Assembly (NCBI RefSeq): GCF_010365105.1
Contig: NZ_JAAFGZ010000011.1
Span: 56,254-120,253 of the forward strand
Origin: Polaromonas sp.
GTDB taxonomy: Bacteria > Pseudomonadota > Gammaproteobacteria > Burkholderiales > Burkholderiaceae_C
Length of the DNA stretch: 64,000 bases
Reading direction: 5' to 3'
Of the stretch, positions 1 to 9,241 are shown piece by piece. The notes under the pieces were generated by a model that saw only the letters and a list, made by a program, of their open reading frames with translations, was not told where the DNA came from and did no database searches. Every line of letters begins with the position of its first letter. Within the stretch, counting starts at the first letter, position 1. The position numbers and the translations under genes are program-made.

Positions 1-1233
1 AATGATCTTGCGCAGTTCGCGTTCCTTTTTGCGCACGTCGAGCACCTGGCCACGCAGCAGGTCGCACAGCTTTTCAATCGTCTTGGCGGTAAAACGCACG
101 GTCATCAGCTCGTCGCTCAGGGCCTTTTGCGTTTTCAGGTAGGTTTGGCTGCCGTAACCTTCTTTTTCGTAGAGCTTTCTGACCTTTTCGGCGTAATCGC
201 CCACTTTTTCAAAACGGTTGAGCGCTTCCTTCTTCAGCTCTTCCAGCTTCTTGGTCAGCGCCTTGGAGCCGCCCTTGCCGTCGTCGTCATCGTCTTCGTC
301 GAATTCGTCGAAGTCTTCCTCGGCAACATAGTCATCGGCTTCGTTGGCCACGGTAAAGCCGTCAACCACTGTCGAAATGACGACCTTGCCTTCGCGAATT
401 TCTTCGGCCAGACGCAAGATTTCGGCGATCGTCGCCGGGCTTTCCGAGATGGCCTCCATCATGCGCATCAAGCCGCCCTCGATGCGCTTGGCAATCTCGA
501 TCTCGCCTTCGCGCGTCAGGAGTTCGACCGTGCCCATTTCGCGCATGTACATGCGCACCGGGTCGGTGGTACGGCCGAACTCGCTGTCAACTGTCGACAA
601 CGCCGCTTCGGCTTCTTCCTCGGCTTCTTCCTCGGTCGCCACGGTGGCGCCGGTGTTGTTCAGCAGCAGCGTTTCGGCATCCGGCGCCTGCTCATACACC
701 GCCACGCCCATGTCGTTGAGCATGTTGATGACGACTTCGAGCGTCTCGGCATCGACCAGCTTGTCGGGCAGGTGGTCCGAGATTTCGCCGTGCGTGAGGT
801 AGCCGCGCGTCTTGCCGAGCTTGATCAGCGCTTTCAAGCGCTGGCGGCGCTTGAGGATGTCTTCTTCGGACAGGACGGTTTCGTCCAGGCCGAATTCCTT
901 CATCAGGGCGCGTTCCTTGGCCTTGCTGATCTTCATGCGCAGTGGCTTGACCTTTTCAGCGGTAACCGTCACCTCGACCGCTGCCGGCTCTTCGGCAAAC
1001 TCGGCCTCGATGTCCGACAGGTCTTCATCGCCGTCGAGTCCGGATTCCTTGGTTTTTCGTCCCCGCTTCGGCACGGCTGCGGCCGCTGGAGCGGCTTCAG
1101 CCGCTGGCGCCTTGGGCGGGCGGCCAGGTTTCTTTTTGGCAGGCGCAGCGCCTTTGAGCAGTGCGTCTGCAGCGGCGAGAAGTTGGGCTTGGGTGGATTT
1201 GGGCTGCACGGCAGGAACTTTCTTCAGGGTCAT
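1..1233 (-). CDS. rpoD: RNA polymerase primary sigma factor RpoD, 3' end cut by window
   Basis: The open frame starts at ATG 1233 and runs off the left edge after 411 codons, so only the N-terminal part is present. The N terminus is Lys/Ala/Pro-rich with AAAxKKKPGRPPK-like basic tails, followed by the region 1.1-like segment. From about residue 220 the hallmark region 1.2 appears (DPVRMYMREMG, then VELLTREGEIEIAKRIE), then the acidic non-conserved region with a run of D/E (DEFDEDDDDD). This is the housekeeping sigma-70 that directs core RNA polymerase to -35/-10 promoters; regions 2 to 4 lie outside the window. It follows dnaG on the same strand, as in the bacterial macromolecular synthesis operon. 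Confidence 0.96.
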   Translation of the reverse strand, partial: MTLKKVPAVQPKSTQAQLLAAADALLKGAAPAKKKPGRPPKAPAAEAAPAAAAVPKRGRKTKESGLDGDEDLSDIEAEFAEEPAAVEVTVTAEKVKPLRMKISKAKERALMKEFGLDETVLSEEDILKRRQRLKALIKLGKTRGYLTHGEISDHLPDKLVDAETLEVVINMLNDMGVAVYEQAPDAETLLLNNTGATVATEEEAEEEAEAALSTVDSEFGRTTDPVRMYMREMGTVELLTREGEIEIAKRIEGGLMRMMEAISESPATIAEILRLAEEIREGKVVISTVVDGFTVANEADDYVAEEDFDEFDEDDDDDGKGGSKALTKKLEELKKEALNRFEKVGDYAEKVRKLYEKEGYGSQTYLKTQKALSDELMTVRFTAKTIEKLCDLLRGQVLDVRKKERELRKII

Positions 1234-1625
1234 ATCGGTCTCGCAGAATTCAAGAAACTTTTGCCCGGCGGGGCAGGTTCAACACGGGCTTGGAATGGAT
1301 ATGGCGGTTTTTCCAGGTTTTTCAACCTTTTAACCGGGCACATCATCGGCGCGCTGGTTTCCCGACCACAGTCAGGACACCGAAGACAAAAAAAATCAGG
1401 ATTCAAAAGGGATGCGGTAAAAAATCAAGACAGCTTGTGCCATGGCACAGAAAATCTCAAAATTTTGGCAAGCTGGTTGGGCGAACATTTGGAATGCAGT
1501 CCTTGCGGTGCGTTGGCCGTCTCCTGTGGAGTTTCCCTTGGGTTAAAGGGGGCCGGTGCCGGAGGTGCTGCTGTCGCGCTTGCTGAAAATCGGATTATAC
1601 CCTGAATTTTGAATTAATCCAGTGT
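1234..1625. other. dnaG-rpoD intergenic region
   Basis: A 392-bp gap separates dnaG from rpoD. Apart from the -10 element near the dnaG end I see no coding frame with protein-like composition and no clear terminator. The length suggests a long rpoD leader or several promoters, as is known for rpoD in other proteobacteria. Confidence 0.4.
1594..1622 (-). promoter_or_regulatory. Candidate rpoD-proximal sigma-70 promoter
   Basis: Read on the minus strand, a perfect TATAAT lies at 1599-1594, just after the dnaG stop. The -35 region upstream is weak (CTGGAT or TGGATT at 16-17 bp). A promoter separating rpoD from dnaG would allow independent rpoD transcription. Only the -10 hexamer is convincing. 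Confidence 0.4.
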
Positions 1626-3653
1626 TCATGCGGGTTTCGAGGGGGTGCTTCGGGTGCGTGATTGCGCCAGAAGTTCGCGCAATCGCTCCAGCACGGCTGG
1701 CTCATTCGGCGCACGTGCGGCCAGGTCTGCAATTTCACTGTCGTGCCTGAGTTGCTGAAGCTGCGCCAATATCCTGCGGGTTTCGCCCCAGTCGTAGTCC
1801 ACGCCTTCCAGCACTTCGGCAAACTGCGCCAGGGCATGGTGCTCATGGGCATGCCCGCGCAGGCCTTCACGCAGCACGGCCCAGGACTGCGGGCCATGCT
1901 CATGCAGCTGGCTTTCCAGCCAGGCAAACAGCGCGCCGTGCGGCGCCGGCAGTCCGAGCAGCAGCTGGTGCTCCTCGGTGCTGAGCCGGTCCCAGCTTTG
2001 CGGTTCGGTCAGCAGCAGCCTGAGCACCCGGTCTTCGCGGCTGGCCGGCAAAATGCGGCCCGTCACGCGGCGCGGGGCGGTTCCGGAGGCGAAAGGCTTG
2101 CGGCCAAATTTTCCCGGCTTGCCGGGGGAGGCTTCCGGTGACGATGAATAAGAGGACGGCTGCGTAAAGTACGGCTCCGACGCGGCGTAATCGGCATCGT
2201 CGTGCCGATCCATTGGCAGATAGTCCCCAAACTCCGGCATGCCGTGGTCCAGGTCAGGCACCGACTTGGCGGGAAAGCCGGGGCCGGAAGAAGGCGACCC
2301 GCCGGTTTTTTTGTAGTGGGTTTTACGGCCGCCTGATGCCGGTTGCCAGAGATGGAGCAGTTCGCGGCTGTCAATCATCACCTGGTCGGCAATCTCGGCC
2401 AGCAACTGCGGCTTGAGCGCGCCTTCGGGCAGCGAAGTCCAGAGCGGCCGGGCATTGCTGGCCATGTGCGCACGTCCCTCGGCGGTGTCCAGGTCGCAGC
2501 CTTCGCCCGCCGCTTCCAGCAGGAAGCGGCTCAGCGGCACCGCCTTGCTGACATAGGCGGCAAAACCTTCCTGGCCGTGCTCGCGGATGAAGCTGTCCGG
2601 ATCGTGCTCGGCCGGCAGAAACAGGAACTTGACGGTGCGCACGTCACTGGCAAAGGGCAGGGCGGCGTCGAGCGCCTTGTGCGCTGCACGCCGGCCGGCG
2701 CTGTCGCCGTCAAAGCTGAACACCACCGAATCGGTGAAGCGGAACAGCTTTTGCACGTGCTCCGAGGTGCAGGCTGTGCCCAGCGTGGCAACCGCATTGG
2801 GAAAGCCGAGCTGCGCCAGCGCCACCACATCCATATATCCTTCGGTGACCAGCGCGTAACCGTGCTGGCGCAGGGCGGTGCGCGCTTCGAAAAGTCCGTA
2901 CAGTTCGCGGCCTTTGCTGAACACCGGGGTTTCGGGAGAATTGAGGTACTTGGGCTTGTCGTCGCCCAGCACCCGACCGCCAAAACCGATGCATTCGCCC
3001 TTGACGTTGCGGATCGGAAACATGATCCGGTCGCGGAAACGGTCGTAGCGCTTGGCCTCGCCAGCGACGTTTTCTTCGCCGGGCTCACCGGTGATGACCA
3101 GCCCGCTTTCAACCAGCAAGGGGTCGTTGTAGTCGGGAAACACGCTGGCCAGGCCGCGCCATCCTTCAGGGGCATAACCCAGCCCGAAAGTCCTGGCGAT
3201 TTCGCCTGACACGCCGCGCTGTTTGAAATACTGGATGGCACGATCCGACGTGCGCAGGCTCCTGATGTAGGCCAGTCCGGCCTTTTCCAGCACGCTGGTC
3301 AGCGTCGCCTGCTGCTCGCGCACCTGCGCTGCCCGTGCACGGTCCTGGGGCGAAACGTCGTCTTCTGGCACCTGCAGTCCGTATTGCTGGGCCAGGTCTT
3401 TCACCGCTTCAATAAAGGTCATGCCGGCGTGGTCCATCAGGAAGCTGATGGCGTTGCCGTTCTTGCCGCAGCCAAAGCAGTGGTAGAACTGTTTGGACGG
3501 GCTGACGCTGAAGGACGGCGATTTTTCGCCGTGGAACGGGCACAGGCCCATGAAGTTGGCACCGCCTTTTTTAAGCTGCACGTAGCGGCCGACGATATCG
3601 ACCACGTCGGCGCGGGCGAGAAGCTCCTGGATGAATGATTGGGGAATGGCCAT
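1626..3653 (-). CDS. dnaG: DNA primase DnaG
   Basis: This 675-residue protein synthesises the RNA primers for chromosomal replication and works with the DnaB helicase. The N-terminal CHC2 zinc ribbon is clear: C38-x2-H41 and C59-x2-C62 (CPFH ... CFGC). The catalytic TOPRIM core follows at about residues 265-320, with EGYMD and the DGD motif in SFDGDSAG. The C-terminal helicase-interaction domain is preceded by a low-complexity Ser/Pro/Gly linker around residues 445-540. ATG 3653 is chosen because MAIPQSFIQELLARADVVDI is the usual DnaG start. rpsU and gatB, often upstream of dnaG, are not there; a divergent yihY-like gene is. Confidence 0.97.
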   Translation of the reverse strand: MAIPQSFIQELLARADVVDIVGRYVQLKKGGANFMGLCPFHGEKSPSFSVSPSKQFYHCFGCGKNGNAISFLMDHAGMTFIEAVKDLAQQYGLQVPEDDVSPQDRARAAQVREQQATLTSVLEKAGLAYIRSLRTSDRAIQYFKQRGVSGEIARTFGLGYAPEGWRGLASVFPDYNDPLLVESGLVITGEPGEENVAGEAKRYDRFRDRIMFPIRNVKGECIGFGGRVLGDDKPKYLNSPETPVFSKGRELYGLFEARTALRQHGYALVTEGYMDVVALAQLGFPNAVATLGTACTSEHVQKLFRFTDSVVFSFDGDSAGRRAAHKALDAALPFASDVRTVKFLFLPAEHDPDSFIREHGQEGFAAYVSKAVPLSRFLLEAAGEGCDLDTAEGRAHMASNARPLWTSLPEGALKPQLLAEIADQVMIDSRELLHLWQPASGGRKTHYKKTGGSPSSGPGFPAKSVPDLDHGMPEFGDYLPMDRHDDADYAASEPYFTQPSSYSSSPEASPGKPGKFGRKPFASGTAPRRVTGRILPASREDRVLRLLLTEPQSWDRLSTEEHQLLLGLPAPHGALFAWLESQLHEHGPQSWAVLREGLRGHAHEHHALAQFAEVLEGVDYDWGETRRILAQLQQLRHDSEIADLAARAPNEPAVLERLRELLAQSRTRSTPSKPA

Positions 3654-3790
3654 GGGGGAAAAAAATTGAAAGCCAATTTAAGCACAGCTGCCTACAAAGG
3701 ATTGGGTGGAAGGCGTCGTCCTGCCTGCCTCAGGCCCCACATAATGAATTCCTTGTTTTTTTCACCTGCCTTCGACCACGGGTTTCTTTC

Positions 3791-4699
3791 ATGACGCTTG
3801 AACCGCAGGCCGCTTACGTGCTTCGCCACCCTGGCGCCTTCGCCTGGCAGATACTCAAGGGCTTTCGCGCAAACCAGGGACTGCTGCTGGCCGGCGCGGT
3901 GGCCTACTACGCCTTGCTGTCGATTGTTCCGCTGCTGATCCTGATCGCGATTGCGCTCTCGCATGTGATCGACCAGTCAGCGTTGCTGGCGTCGCTGAGC
4001 CGTTACATCGGCTGGCTGGCACCGGGAGAATCGCGGTTCATCGTCAACGAACTGACCAATTTTCTGGCGCACCGCGACGTCATGGGCTGGGTGCTGCTGT
4101 GCACGATGCTGTTTTTCAGTTCGCTGGCCTTTACCGTGCTGGAAAACGCGATGTCGGTGATTTTCCTGCACCGCGTGGCGATCCGGCGGCGGCATTTCCT
4201 GGTGTCGGCCGTGCTGCCTTACTGCTATATTTTTTGTCTGGGTCTGGGCTTCCTGCTGATGACGCTGGTGGCGGGAAGTTTTCAGGCGCTGGGTGACAAG
4301 AGTATTGATTTGCTGGGCGCAAGCTGGTCGCTGAGCGGTTTTTCAGGCATTTTGCTTTACCTGCTGGGGCTGACCGGCGAGATCTTCGTGCTCACCTCGG
4401 TCTACATGGTGATGCCGGTGGGACAGTTGTCCCTGCGCAAGGCGCTGATGGGCGGCGTGACGGCTGCGCTGCTGTGGGAAGTGACGCGCCATGTGCTGGT
4501 CTGGTACTTCGCCACGCTGTCTCAGGTTGGACTTGTGTATGGCTCGCTGACTACGGCCATCGTGGTCTTGCTGAGCCTTGAGATTGCTGCGACGCTGCTG
4601 CTGCTGGGCGCGCAGGTAATTTCAGAATATGAACGCATTGGTACCGCCGGGCCGAAAGCGCCGCCCCAGCCCCTGCGAACGAACCAGCCGCTTGAGTAG
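3791..4699 (+). CDS. yihY: YihY/BrkB family inner-membrane protein
   Basis: This 302-residue polytopic membrane protein belongs to the YihY (formerly RNase BN, mis-assigned) / BrkB family. The family hallmark GAVAYYALLSIVPLLILIAI lies near residue 35, and about six hydrophobic segments follow. ATG 3791 (MTLEPQ) is preferred over longer in-frame extensions that read through the dnaG-divergent promoter region. The biochemical role of the family is unsettled; it is not a ribonuclease. The gene is divergent from dnaG with about 140 bp between the two starts. Confidence 0.87.
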   Translation: MTLEPQAAYVLRHPGAFAWQILKGFRANQGLLLAGAVAYYALLSIVPLLILIAIALSHVIDQSALLASLSRYIGWLAPGESRFIVNELTNFLAHRDVMGWVLLCTMLFFSSLAFTVLENAMSVIFLHRVAIRRRHFLVSAVLPYCYIFCLGLGFLLMTLVAGSFQALGDKSIDLLGASWSLSGFSGILLYLLGLTGEIFVLTSVYMVMPVGQLSLRKALMGGVTAALLWEVTRHVLVWYFATLSQVGLVYGSLTTAIVVLLSLEIAATLLLLGAQVISEYERIGTAGPKAPPQPLRTNQPLE

Positions 4700-4957
4700 C
4701 CTGGCGCGATGGTTCCGGGCCAGCGGCCGAAAACCTCGGCCGGTAAACTCCCGGAGTTTGAATTTGACAGACGGGTTTGACTGCCAGAGTCGATGGGGCT
4801 GATTGCTATGATTTGAATAGCTGCTTTTGCTTGCCAGGTATGCGCAAGAGGCATTTTTCATCTATTTTCATGACTGGAGCCGTCTCGCAGTGGTACTTGC
4901 GAACCAAATGCACCCTCGCCGGTCTGACCGGCTTTCCAATACAAACACTGGCCTGCA
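4700..4957. other. Intergenic region between yihY-like and ybdG-like genes
   Basis: There are 258 bp without a credible gene. A short hairpin (GGCCGA at 4725-4730 pairing with TCGGCC at 4736-4741) could be a weak end signal for the yihY-like gene, but no T-tract follows. Confidence 0.3.
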
Positions 4958-6244
4958 TTGAATCTTTCCTATTTCACAAAATTAGAACCCTGGCTACAGG
5001 CCTTTGCGGGGCTGGCGGCGTTGCTGGCACTGTCCGTGGTGGTGCGCTTCGTGGTGGTGCTGGTGTTCATGCCGATTCTTCGGCGCATCCGCAACCGGGC
5101 CGATTCACGGCTGACCGATGTGGTGCTGGCCGACGCTGCAGTGCGCCGCATGGCCCAGGTCTTTCCGCTTGTGGTGATTTTGATGGGCATCGAGGAGGTG
5201 CCCCACCTGAGTCTGAAGGTGGTAACGGTGATGGGCAATGTTGCCATGGCTTTCATGGTGATCCAGATGGTGCGCTCGCTGCTGGCCATGCTCGATGCGC
5301 TGCTGCTGGCGCAACACCAGAACGTCGCAGGCGACGGCCAGACCGTCGCCATGAAAGTGCGCTCCATCAAGAGTTATGTGCAACTGGGGAAATTGATCCT
5401 GATGGTGGCTGCCGCCATCATCGCGGCGGCCACGCTGTTCAACCGCTCGCCGCTGATCGTGCTGTCGGGGCTGGGCGCGATGTCGGCCGTGCTGATGCTG
5501 GTGTTCAAGGACACGATCCTGTCTTTCACCGCCGGCGTATTGCTGTCGTCAAACGACATGCTGCGGCTGGGTGACTGGATCGAAATGCCGCAGGTCGGGG
5601 CTGACGGCGATGTGGTGGATATCGCGCTGCACACGGTCAAGGTGCAAAACTGGGACAAGACCATCACCACCATCCCCACCTGGCGGCTGATGTCCGAGAG
5701 CTACCGTAACTGGCGCGGCATGTCGGAGTCAGGTGGCCGGCGCATCAAGCGCACCTTGCGGCTGGATGCGAGTTCCGTGCGCTTTCTGGAGGACGCCGAC
5801 ATCGCCTACCTGAGCAACATCGCGCTGTTGCGGCCTTACCTGCAAGGCAAACGCGCAACGCTGACCGAGCTCAACAGCCAGGCACGTGTTGAACTTGGCG
5901 AAAAAGGAGCGTTTCCGGCCAACCAGCACCGACTGACCAATATTGGTACTTTCCGCGCCTACATCGAGGTTTACCTGCGCGGCAACCCGCGCGTTCACCA
6001 GGCCATGACGCTGATGGTGCGGACGCTGGAGCCCACGCCCGAAGGCGTGCCGATCGAGGTGTATTGTTTCACTGCCAGCACTGCCTGGATGGTCTACGAA
6101 AGCACGCAGGGCGACATCTTTGATCACCTGCTGGCCATCCTGCCCGAGTTCGGCCTGCGCCTGTACCAAAGCCCGACCGGAAACGACTTGCGCATCGGCA
6201 TGACGCAGCGGGCCGAAACCGTGCAGGCCTTGCGTAAAGCCTGA
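4958..6244 (+). CDS. ybdG: YbdG-type mechanosensitive ion channel (MscS family)
   Basis: This 428-residue inner-membrane channel of the MscS superfamily gives mini-conductance release of solutes on osmotic downshift. The N-terminal third has hydrophobic helices. The pore-lining helix and beta domain follow, with the strongly conserved stretch GLGAMSAVLMLVFKDTIL and then GDWIEMP, TVKVQNWDKTITTIPTW and SGGRRIKR. The C terminus ends with the YbdG-type FGLRLYQSPTGND. The start is a TTG at 4958 with no obvious ribosome binding site, so the N terminus is uncertain. A YigZ-family gene follows 10 bp later and is probably co-transcribed. Confidence 0.92.
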   Translation: MNLSYFTKLEPWLQAFAGLAALLALSVVVRFVVVLVFMPILRRIRNRADSRLTDVVLADAAVRRMAQVFPLVVILMGIEEVPHLSLKVVTVMGNVAMAFMVIQMVRSLLAMLDALLLAQHQNVAGDGQTVAMKVRSIKSYVQLGKLILMVAAAIIAAATLFNRSPLIVLSGLGAMSAVLMLVFKDTILSFTAGVLLSSNDMLRLGDWIEMPQVGADGDVVDIALHTVKVQNWDKTITTIPTWRLMSESYRNWRGMSESGGRRIKRTLRLDASSVRFLEDADIAYLSNIALLRPYLQGKRATLTELNSQARVELGEKGAFPANQHRLTNIGTFRAYIEVYLRGNPRVHQAMTLMVRTLEPTPEGVPIEVYCFTASTAWMVYESTQGDIFDHLLAILPEFGLRLYQSPTGNDLRIGMTQRAETVQALRKA

Positions 6245-6254
6245 ACTTTTCGCC

Positions 6255-6842
6255 ATGTACAAGCTAGCCGCGCCCGCCAGCGCCGAAATCGTCATCAAGA
6301 AAAGCCGCTTCATCGGCATGTTGTTCTCCGTCGCTAGCCGGGCCGAGGCCCAACTGCTGCTGGCCGGGCAGCGCCGGCAGCATCCAGGCGCCTGCCATGT
6401 GTGCTGGGCACTGGTGTGCGACGGTGATTCGGGTCTGGACGACGACGGCGAACCGTCCGGCACGGCGGCCAAGCCCATGTACAACGTGCTGATGCACAAG
6501 GACTTGATGAACGTGCTCGCCGTGGTCGTGCGTTACTGGGGCGGCATCAAGCTGGGCGCGGGAGGCCTGACACGCGCCTACGGCCAGGCCATTTCAGAGG
6601 CGGTCAAGAATGCCGAACTGCAGCCGGTCGAGCCAGAGTGCGAACGGCGCTGCGTGCTGCAGTTTGCCGACGAATCCAGCCTGCGCCGGCTGTGCGAACA
6701 GCAGCATGTCACGGTATTGGATGCCGCGTATGCTGAAGCCGTCACCCTCGTGTTGCGCATGAAGGTCAGCCAGGCCCGCGAGTTTGAAGCGTCGGCGCGC
6801 AACCTGCTGCGTGGCGCGCTGCAGTTCAGTCGGGCAGCCTGA
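6255..6842 (+). CDS. yigZ: YigZ / IMPACT-family protein (UPF0029)
   Basis: This 195-residue cytosolic protein has the bipartite YigZ fold: an N-terminal UPF0029/IMPACT domain (KKSRFIGMLF, DDGEPSGTAAKPM, VVVRYWGGIKLGAGGLTRAY) and a C-terminal EF-G domain IV-like part. The family is linked by homology to translation control (eukaryotic IMPACT acts on GCN1), but no enzymatic activity is established. It lies 10 bp after the ybdG-type channel and convergent to ggt. Confidence 0.92.
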   Translation: MYKLAAPASAEIVIKKSRFIGMLFSVASRAEAQLLLAGQRRQHPGACHVCWALVCDGDSGLDDDGEPSGTAAKPMYNVLMHKDLMNVLAVVVRYWGGIKLGAGGLTRAYGQAISEAVKNAELQPVEPECERRCVLQFADESSLRRLCEQQHVTVLDAAYAEAVTLVLRMKVSQAREFEASARNLLRGALQFSRAA

Positions 6843-7175
6843 GCGCCGCCACGCCAGCCGCCTCCATACGGAAATCCATCCAGCCCAATATGCAGACCGG
6901 CCATCTTTTTAACGCCATCCCGGCCAACCTGCCAGCCGAAATCAGCGAGTGCCTGATGCAATCCGGCAACGTCAACGGCCAAATTTGCACTTCACAAGCG
7001 CAAGACTGCTTGCACTGCATTGCCGTTATTCGCCATGCCTTGGATACATCAAAGCGCAGTCTCATTCATAAACCCACAAAAAAAGAGCCCGCCTGCCACC
7101 GCAAGTGCGCTCTTTTTAGATAGCAACCAGCGCCCGCCCATCAAGCGCTGCGGCGCTATTTGGCTAAAATTCCCC
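6843..7175. other. Convergent intergenic region, yigZ to ggt
   Basis: This 333-bp gap lies between two converging genes. Its one clear element is the terminator-like inverted repeat at 7081-7116; I see nothing coding. Confidence 0.4.
7081..7117. terminator. Bidirectional terminator candidate between yigZ and ggt
   Basis: AAAAGAGC at 7081-7088 pairs with GCTCTTTT at 7109-7116, with an A-rich left flank and a T-rich right flank. The loop is long (20 nt), so the hairpin is modest, but its place between convergent genes fits a shared terminator. Confidence 0.5.
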
Positions 7176-9059
7176 TCAATCTCCCATCACCAGACCTTCA
7201 CGCCGGGGATCGGCGCCGCCCAGCCACATGGGCTGGCCATGGATTACGCCGCGCGTGATGGCTTGCAGGCCGCTGGTCATGGCCAGTTCACGCACTTCGG
7301 CGCCGCGCGTGCGCAGCGCTTCGACGGTGGCCGGGGCAAAGCGCTTTTCTTCCAGCAGCGTCGGCCCGTTCAGCGACCCAAAATTGGGCAGGTCGATGGC
7401 TTGCTGTGGCAGCATGCCCCAGTTCAGCACGCCGTACAGCGTCTTGGCGGTGAAGTGGATGATCAGCGCGCCGCCAGGGCTGCCGCCGCTCATGACGAGC
7501 TGGCCGGTGGCCTTGTCGAACACCAATGTCGGCGCCATCGACGAGCGCGGCCGTTTGTTGGCCTGCACGCGGTTGGCGACCGGCTTGCCTTCGGCGTCTG
7601 TGGGCGCAAAGCTGAAGTCGGTCAGTTCGTTGTTCAACAAAAAGCCGCCCGCCTTGCCGGTGCCGCCGTCGGTCATCAGGCGCGAGCCGAACTGGTCCTC
7701 GATCGTGGTCGTCATGGCAATGGCGTTGCCAAAACTGTCAACGATGCTGATGTGCGATGTGCCGTGTTCGATCTGGTCAGGCATGGGTGCGTAAGCGGTC
7801 CTGACCACGCCGGGTACACCGGGTTTGGCCACTTTCATGCTCGGGCCGCTGGGCTGGATCAGGCTGGCACGTGACTTGAGGTAGGCCGGGTCGAGCAGGC
7901 TCATCCAGCTGCCGCCAGGCGGTTGCACGAAATCAGGGTCGCCCAGGTATTGGGCGCGGTCGGCAAAGGCCAGGCGCGAGGCTTCGGTGTACAGGTGCAG
8001 CCAGTCAGCCGAAGGCGTGGGGCCGGTGGTGCCGGGCACGCCGCCCATGCCGGTGACGAGGCCGAGCGTGGAGGCTGGCGTGTTGTCCAGCATGCCCAGG
8101 ATCTGTCCGATGGCTATGGCGCCCGAACTAGGGGGCGGCATGCCACAAAGTACGTAAGCCTTGCCGCGTGCGCTGTAGTCAGCGCAAATAGGCTGGCGTT
8201 TTTTCGCCTGGTAGCCGGCGAGGTCGCCCATGGACAGCTTGCCGGGGTTGCTGGTGTGGCTTTGCACCTTGGCAACGATGGACTGCGCCACCGCACCGGT
8301 CAGCAGTGCGCTGGAGCCCTTGCTGGCAATTTGTCGAAGCACGTCAGCCAGCGCCGGGTTGCGCAGCGTGGTGCCAATGTCGACCGGCGAGCCGTCGGGC
8401 TTGTAGAAGTAGGCGGCCGCCGTACGGTCGTTCTTCAGGTATTTTTCGTCCTTGAGCAAGGTACCCAGCCGGGCGCTGACCTTGAAGCCGTTGTCGGCCA
8501 GCGCAATGGCCGGCTCGAACAATTTGGCCCAGGGCAGCTTGCCGTATTGTTTGTGTGCCATTTCCAGCATGCGCACCGTGCCGGGCGTACCGACCGAACG
8601 CCCGCCGACCACGCCGTCGTAAAACGGCATGGGCTTGCCGTCGGTGCCCATGAACAGGTTTTCATTGGCCGATGACGGCGCGGTTTCACGGCCATCGAAG
8701 GCTTCGACCTTGGTGCCGCTGGAATGCAAGAGAAAAGCGCCGCCGCCAATGCCACTGGATTGGGGCTCGACCAGCGTCAGCACCATTTGTACGGCAATGG
8801 CCGCATCAATCGCCGAACCGCCGGCCTTGAGCACCTGGTAGCCTGCCTCGGTGGCCAGCGGATTGGCCGCCGCGACAGCGAATTTGCTGGTGGCCCAGCC
8901 GGGCTTGGGCGTGTAGCCGGTCGCGCTTTCGGGCTGCTGCACAGTGGTGCCGGAGCCAGTCGGGCCGGACGGCGCAGTTGACTGCGGGCTGGTGGTCGGT
9001 GTGTTGGCGCAGGCGGTCAGCAGGCTGGCAAATGCAACGGTACTTAACAGACGTTTCAT
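7176..9059 (-). CDS. ggt: Gamma-glutamyltransferase, predicted lipoprotein
   Basis: This 627-residue enzyme hydrolyses or transpeptidates gamma-glutamyl compounds such as glutathione. The N terminus is a lipoprotein signal (MKRLLSTVAFASLLTAC, lipobox LTAC), so it is probably membrane-anchored in the periplasm rather than soluble. After a Thr/Ser/Pro linker the GGT fold starts at about residue 55 (TEAGYQVLKAGGSAIDAAIA, VEPQSSGIGGG). The precursor self-cleaves before a nucleophilic Thr; T434 in HGTSHISIVD is in that position. GGSPGG, part of the active-site loop, is also seen. All expected features are present. Convergent with yigZ. Confidence 0.95.
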   Translation of the reverse strand: MKRLLSTVAFASLLTACANTPTTSPQSTAPSGPTGSGTTVQQPESATGYTPKPGWATSKFAVAAANPLATEAGYQVLKAGGSAIDAAIAVQMVLTLVEPQSSGIGGGAFLLHSSGTKVEAFDGRETAPSSANENLFMGTDGKPMPFYDGVVGGRSVGTPGTVRMLEMAHKQYGKLPWAKLFEPAIALADNGFKVSARLGTLLKDEKYLKNDRTAAAYFYKPDGSPVDIGTTLRNPALADVLRQIASKGSSALLTGAVAQSIVAKVQSHTSNPGKLSMGDLAGYQAKKRQPICADYSARGKAYVLCGMPPPSSGAIAIGQILGMLDNTPASTLGLVTGMGGVPGTTGPTPSADWLHLYTEASRLAFADRAQYLGDPDFVQPPGGSWMSLLDPAYLKSRASLIQPSGPSMKVAKPGVPGVVRTAYAPMPDQIEHGTSHISIVDSFGNAIAMTTTIEDQFGSRLMTDGGTGKAGGFLLNNELTDFSFAPTDAEGKPVANRVQANKRPRSSMAPTLVFDKATGQLVMSGGSPGGALIIHFTAKTLYGVLNWGMLPQQAIDLPNFGSLNGPTLLEEKRFAPATVEALRTRGAEVRELAMTSGLQAITRGVIHGQPMWLGGADPRREGLVMGD

Positions 9060-9241
9060 GCGTTCTCCTCCGGGTTGGGTGAGTCGTCATGCTACGGCAA
9101 CGCGTTGCGTTTGTGTGGTTTGCGGCAAGTCTGCGCTGGGTTTAGTGGTTTTTTGGCACTTTGCGCAAGCAGGGCGTGCGCCGACAGCTATTAAAAACAG
9201 AGCATGCGCAGCCCGGCCTGGCCACGCATGCCGCTGGCGCT

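Noticed and set aside
127..1605. Long plus-strand open frame (about 490 codons) opposite rpoD
   Set aside because: It is the mirror of a highly conserved GC-rich gene; its product is low-complexity and the minus strand is clearly RpoD.
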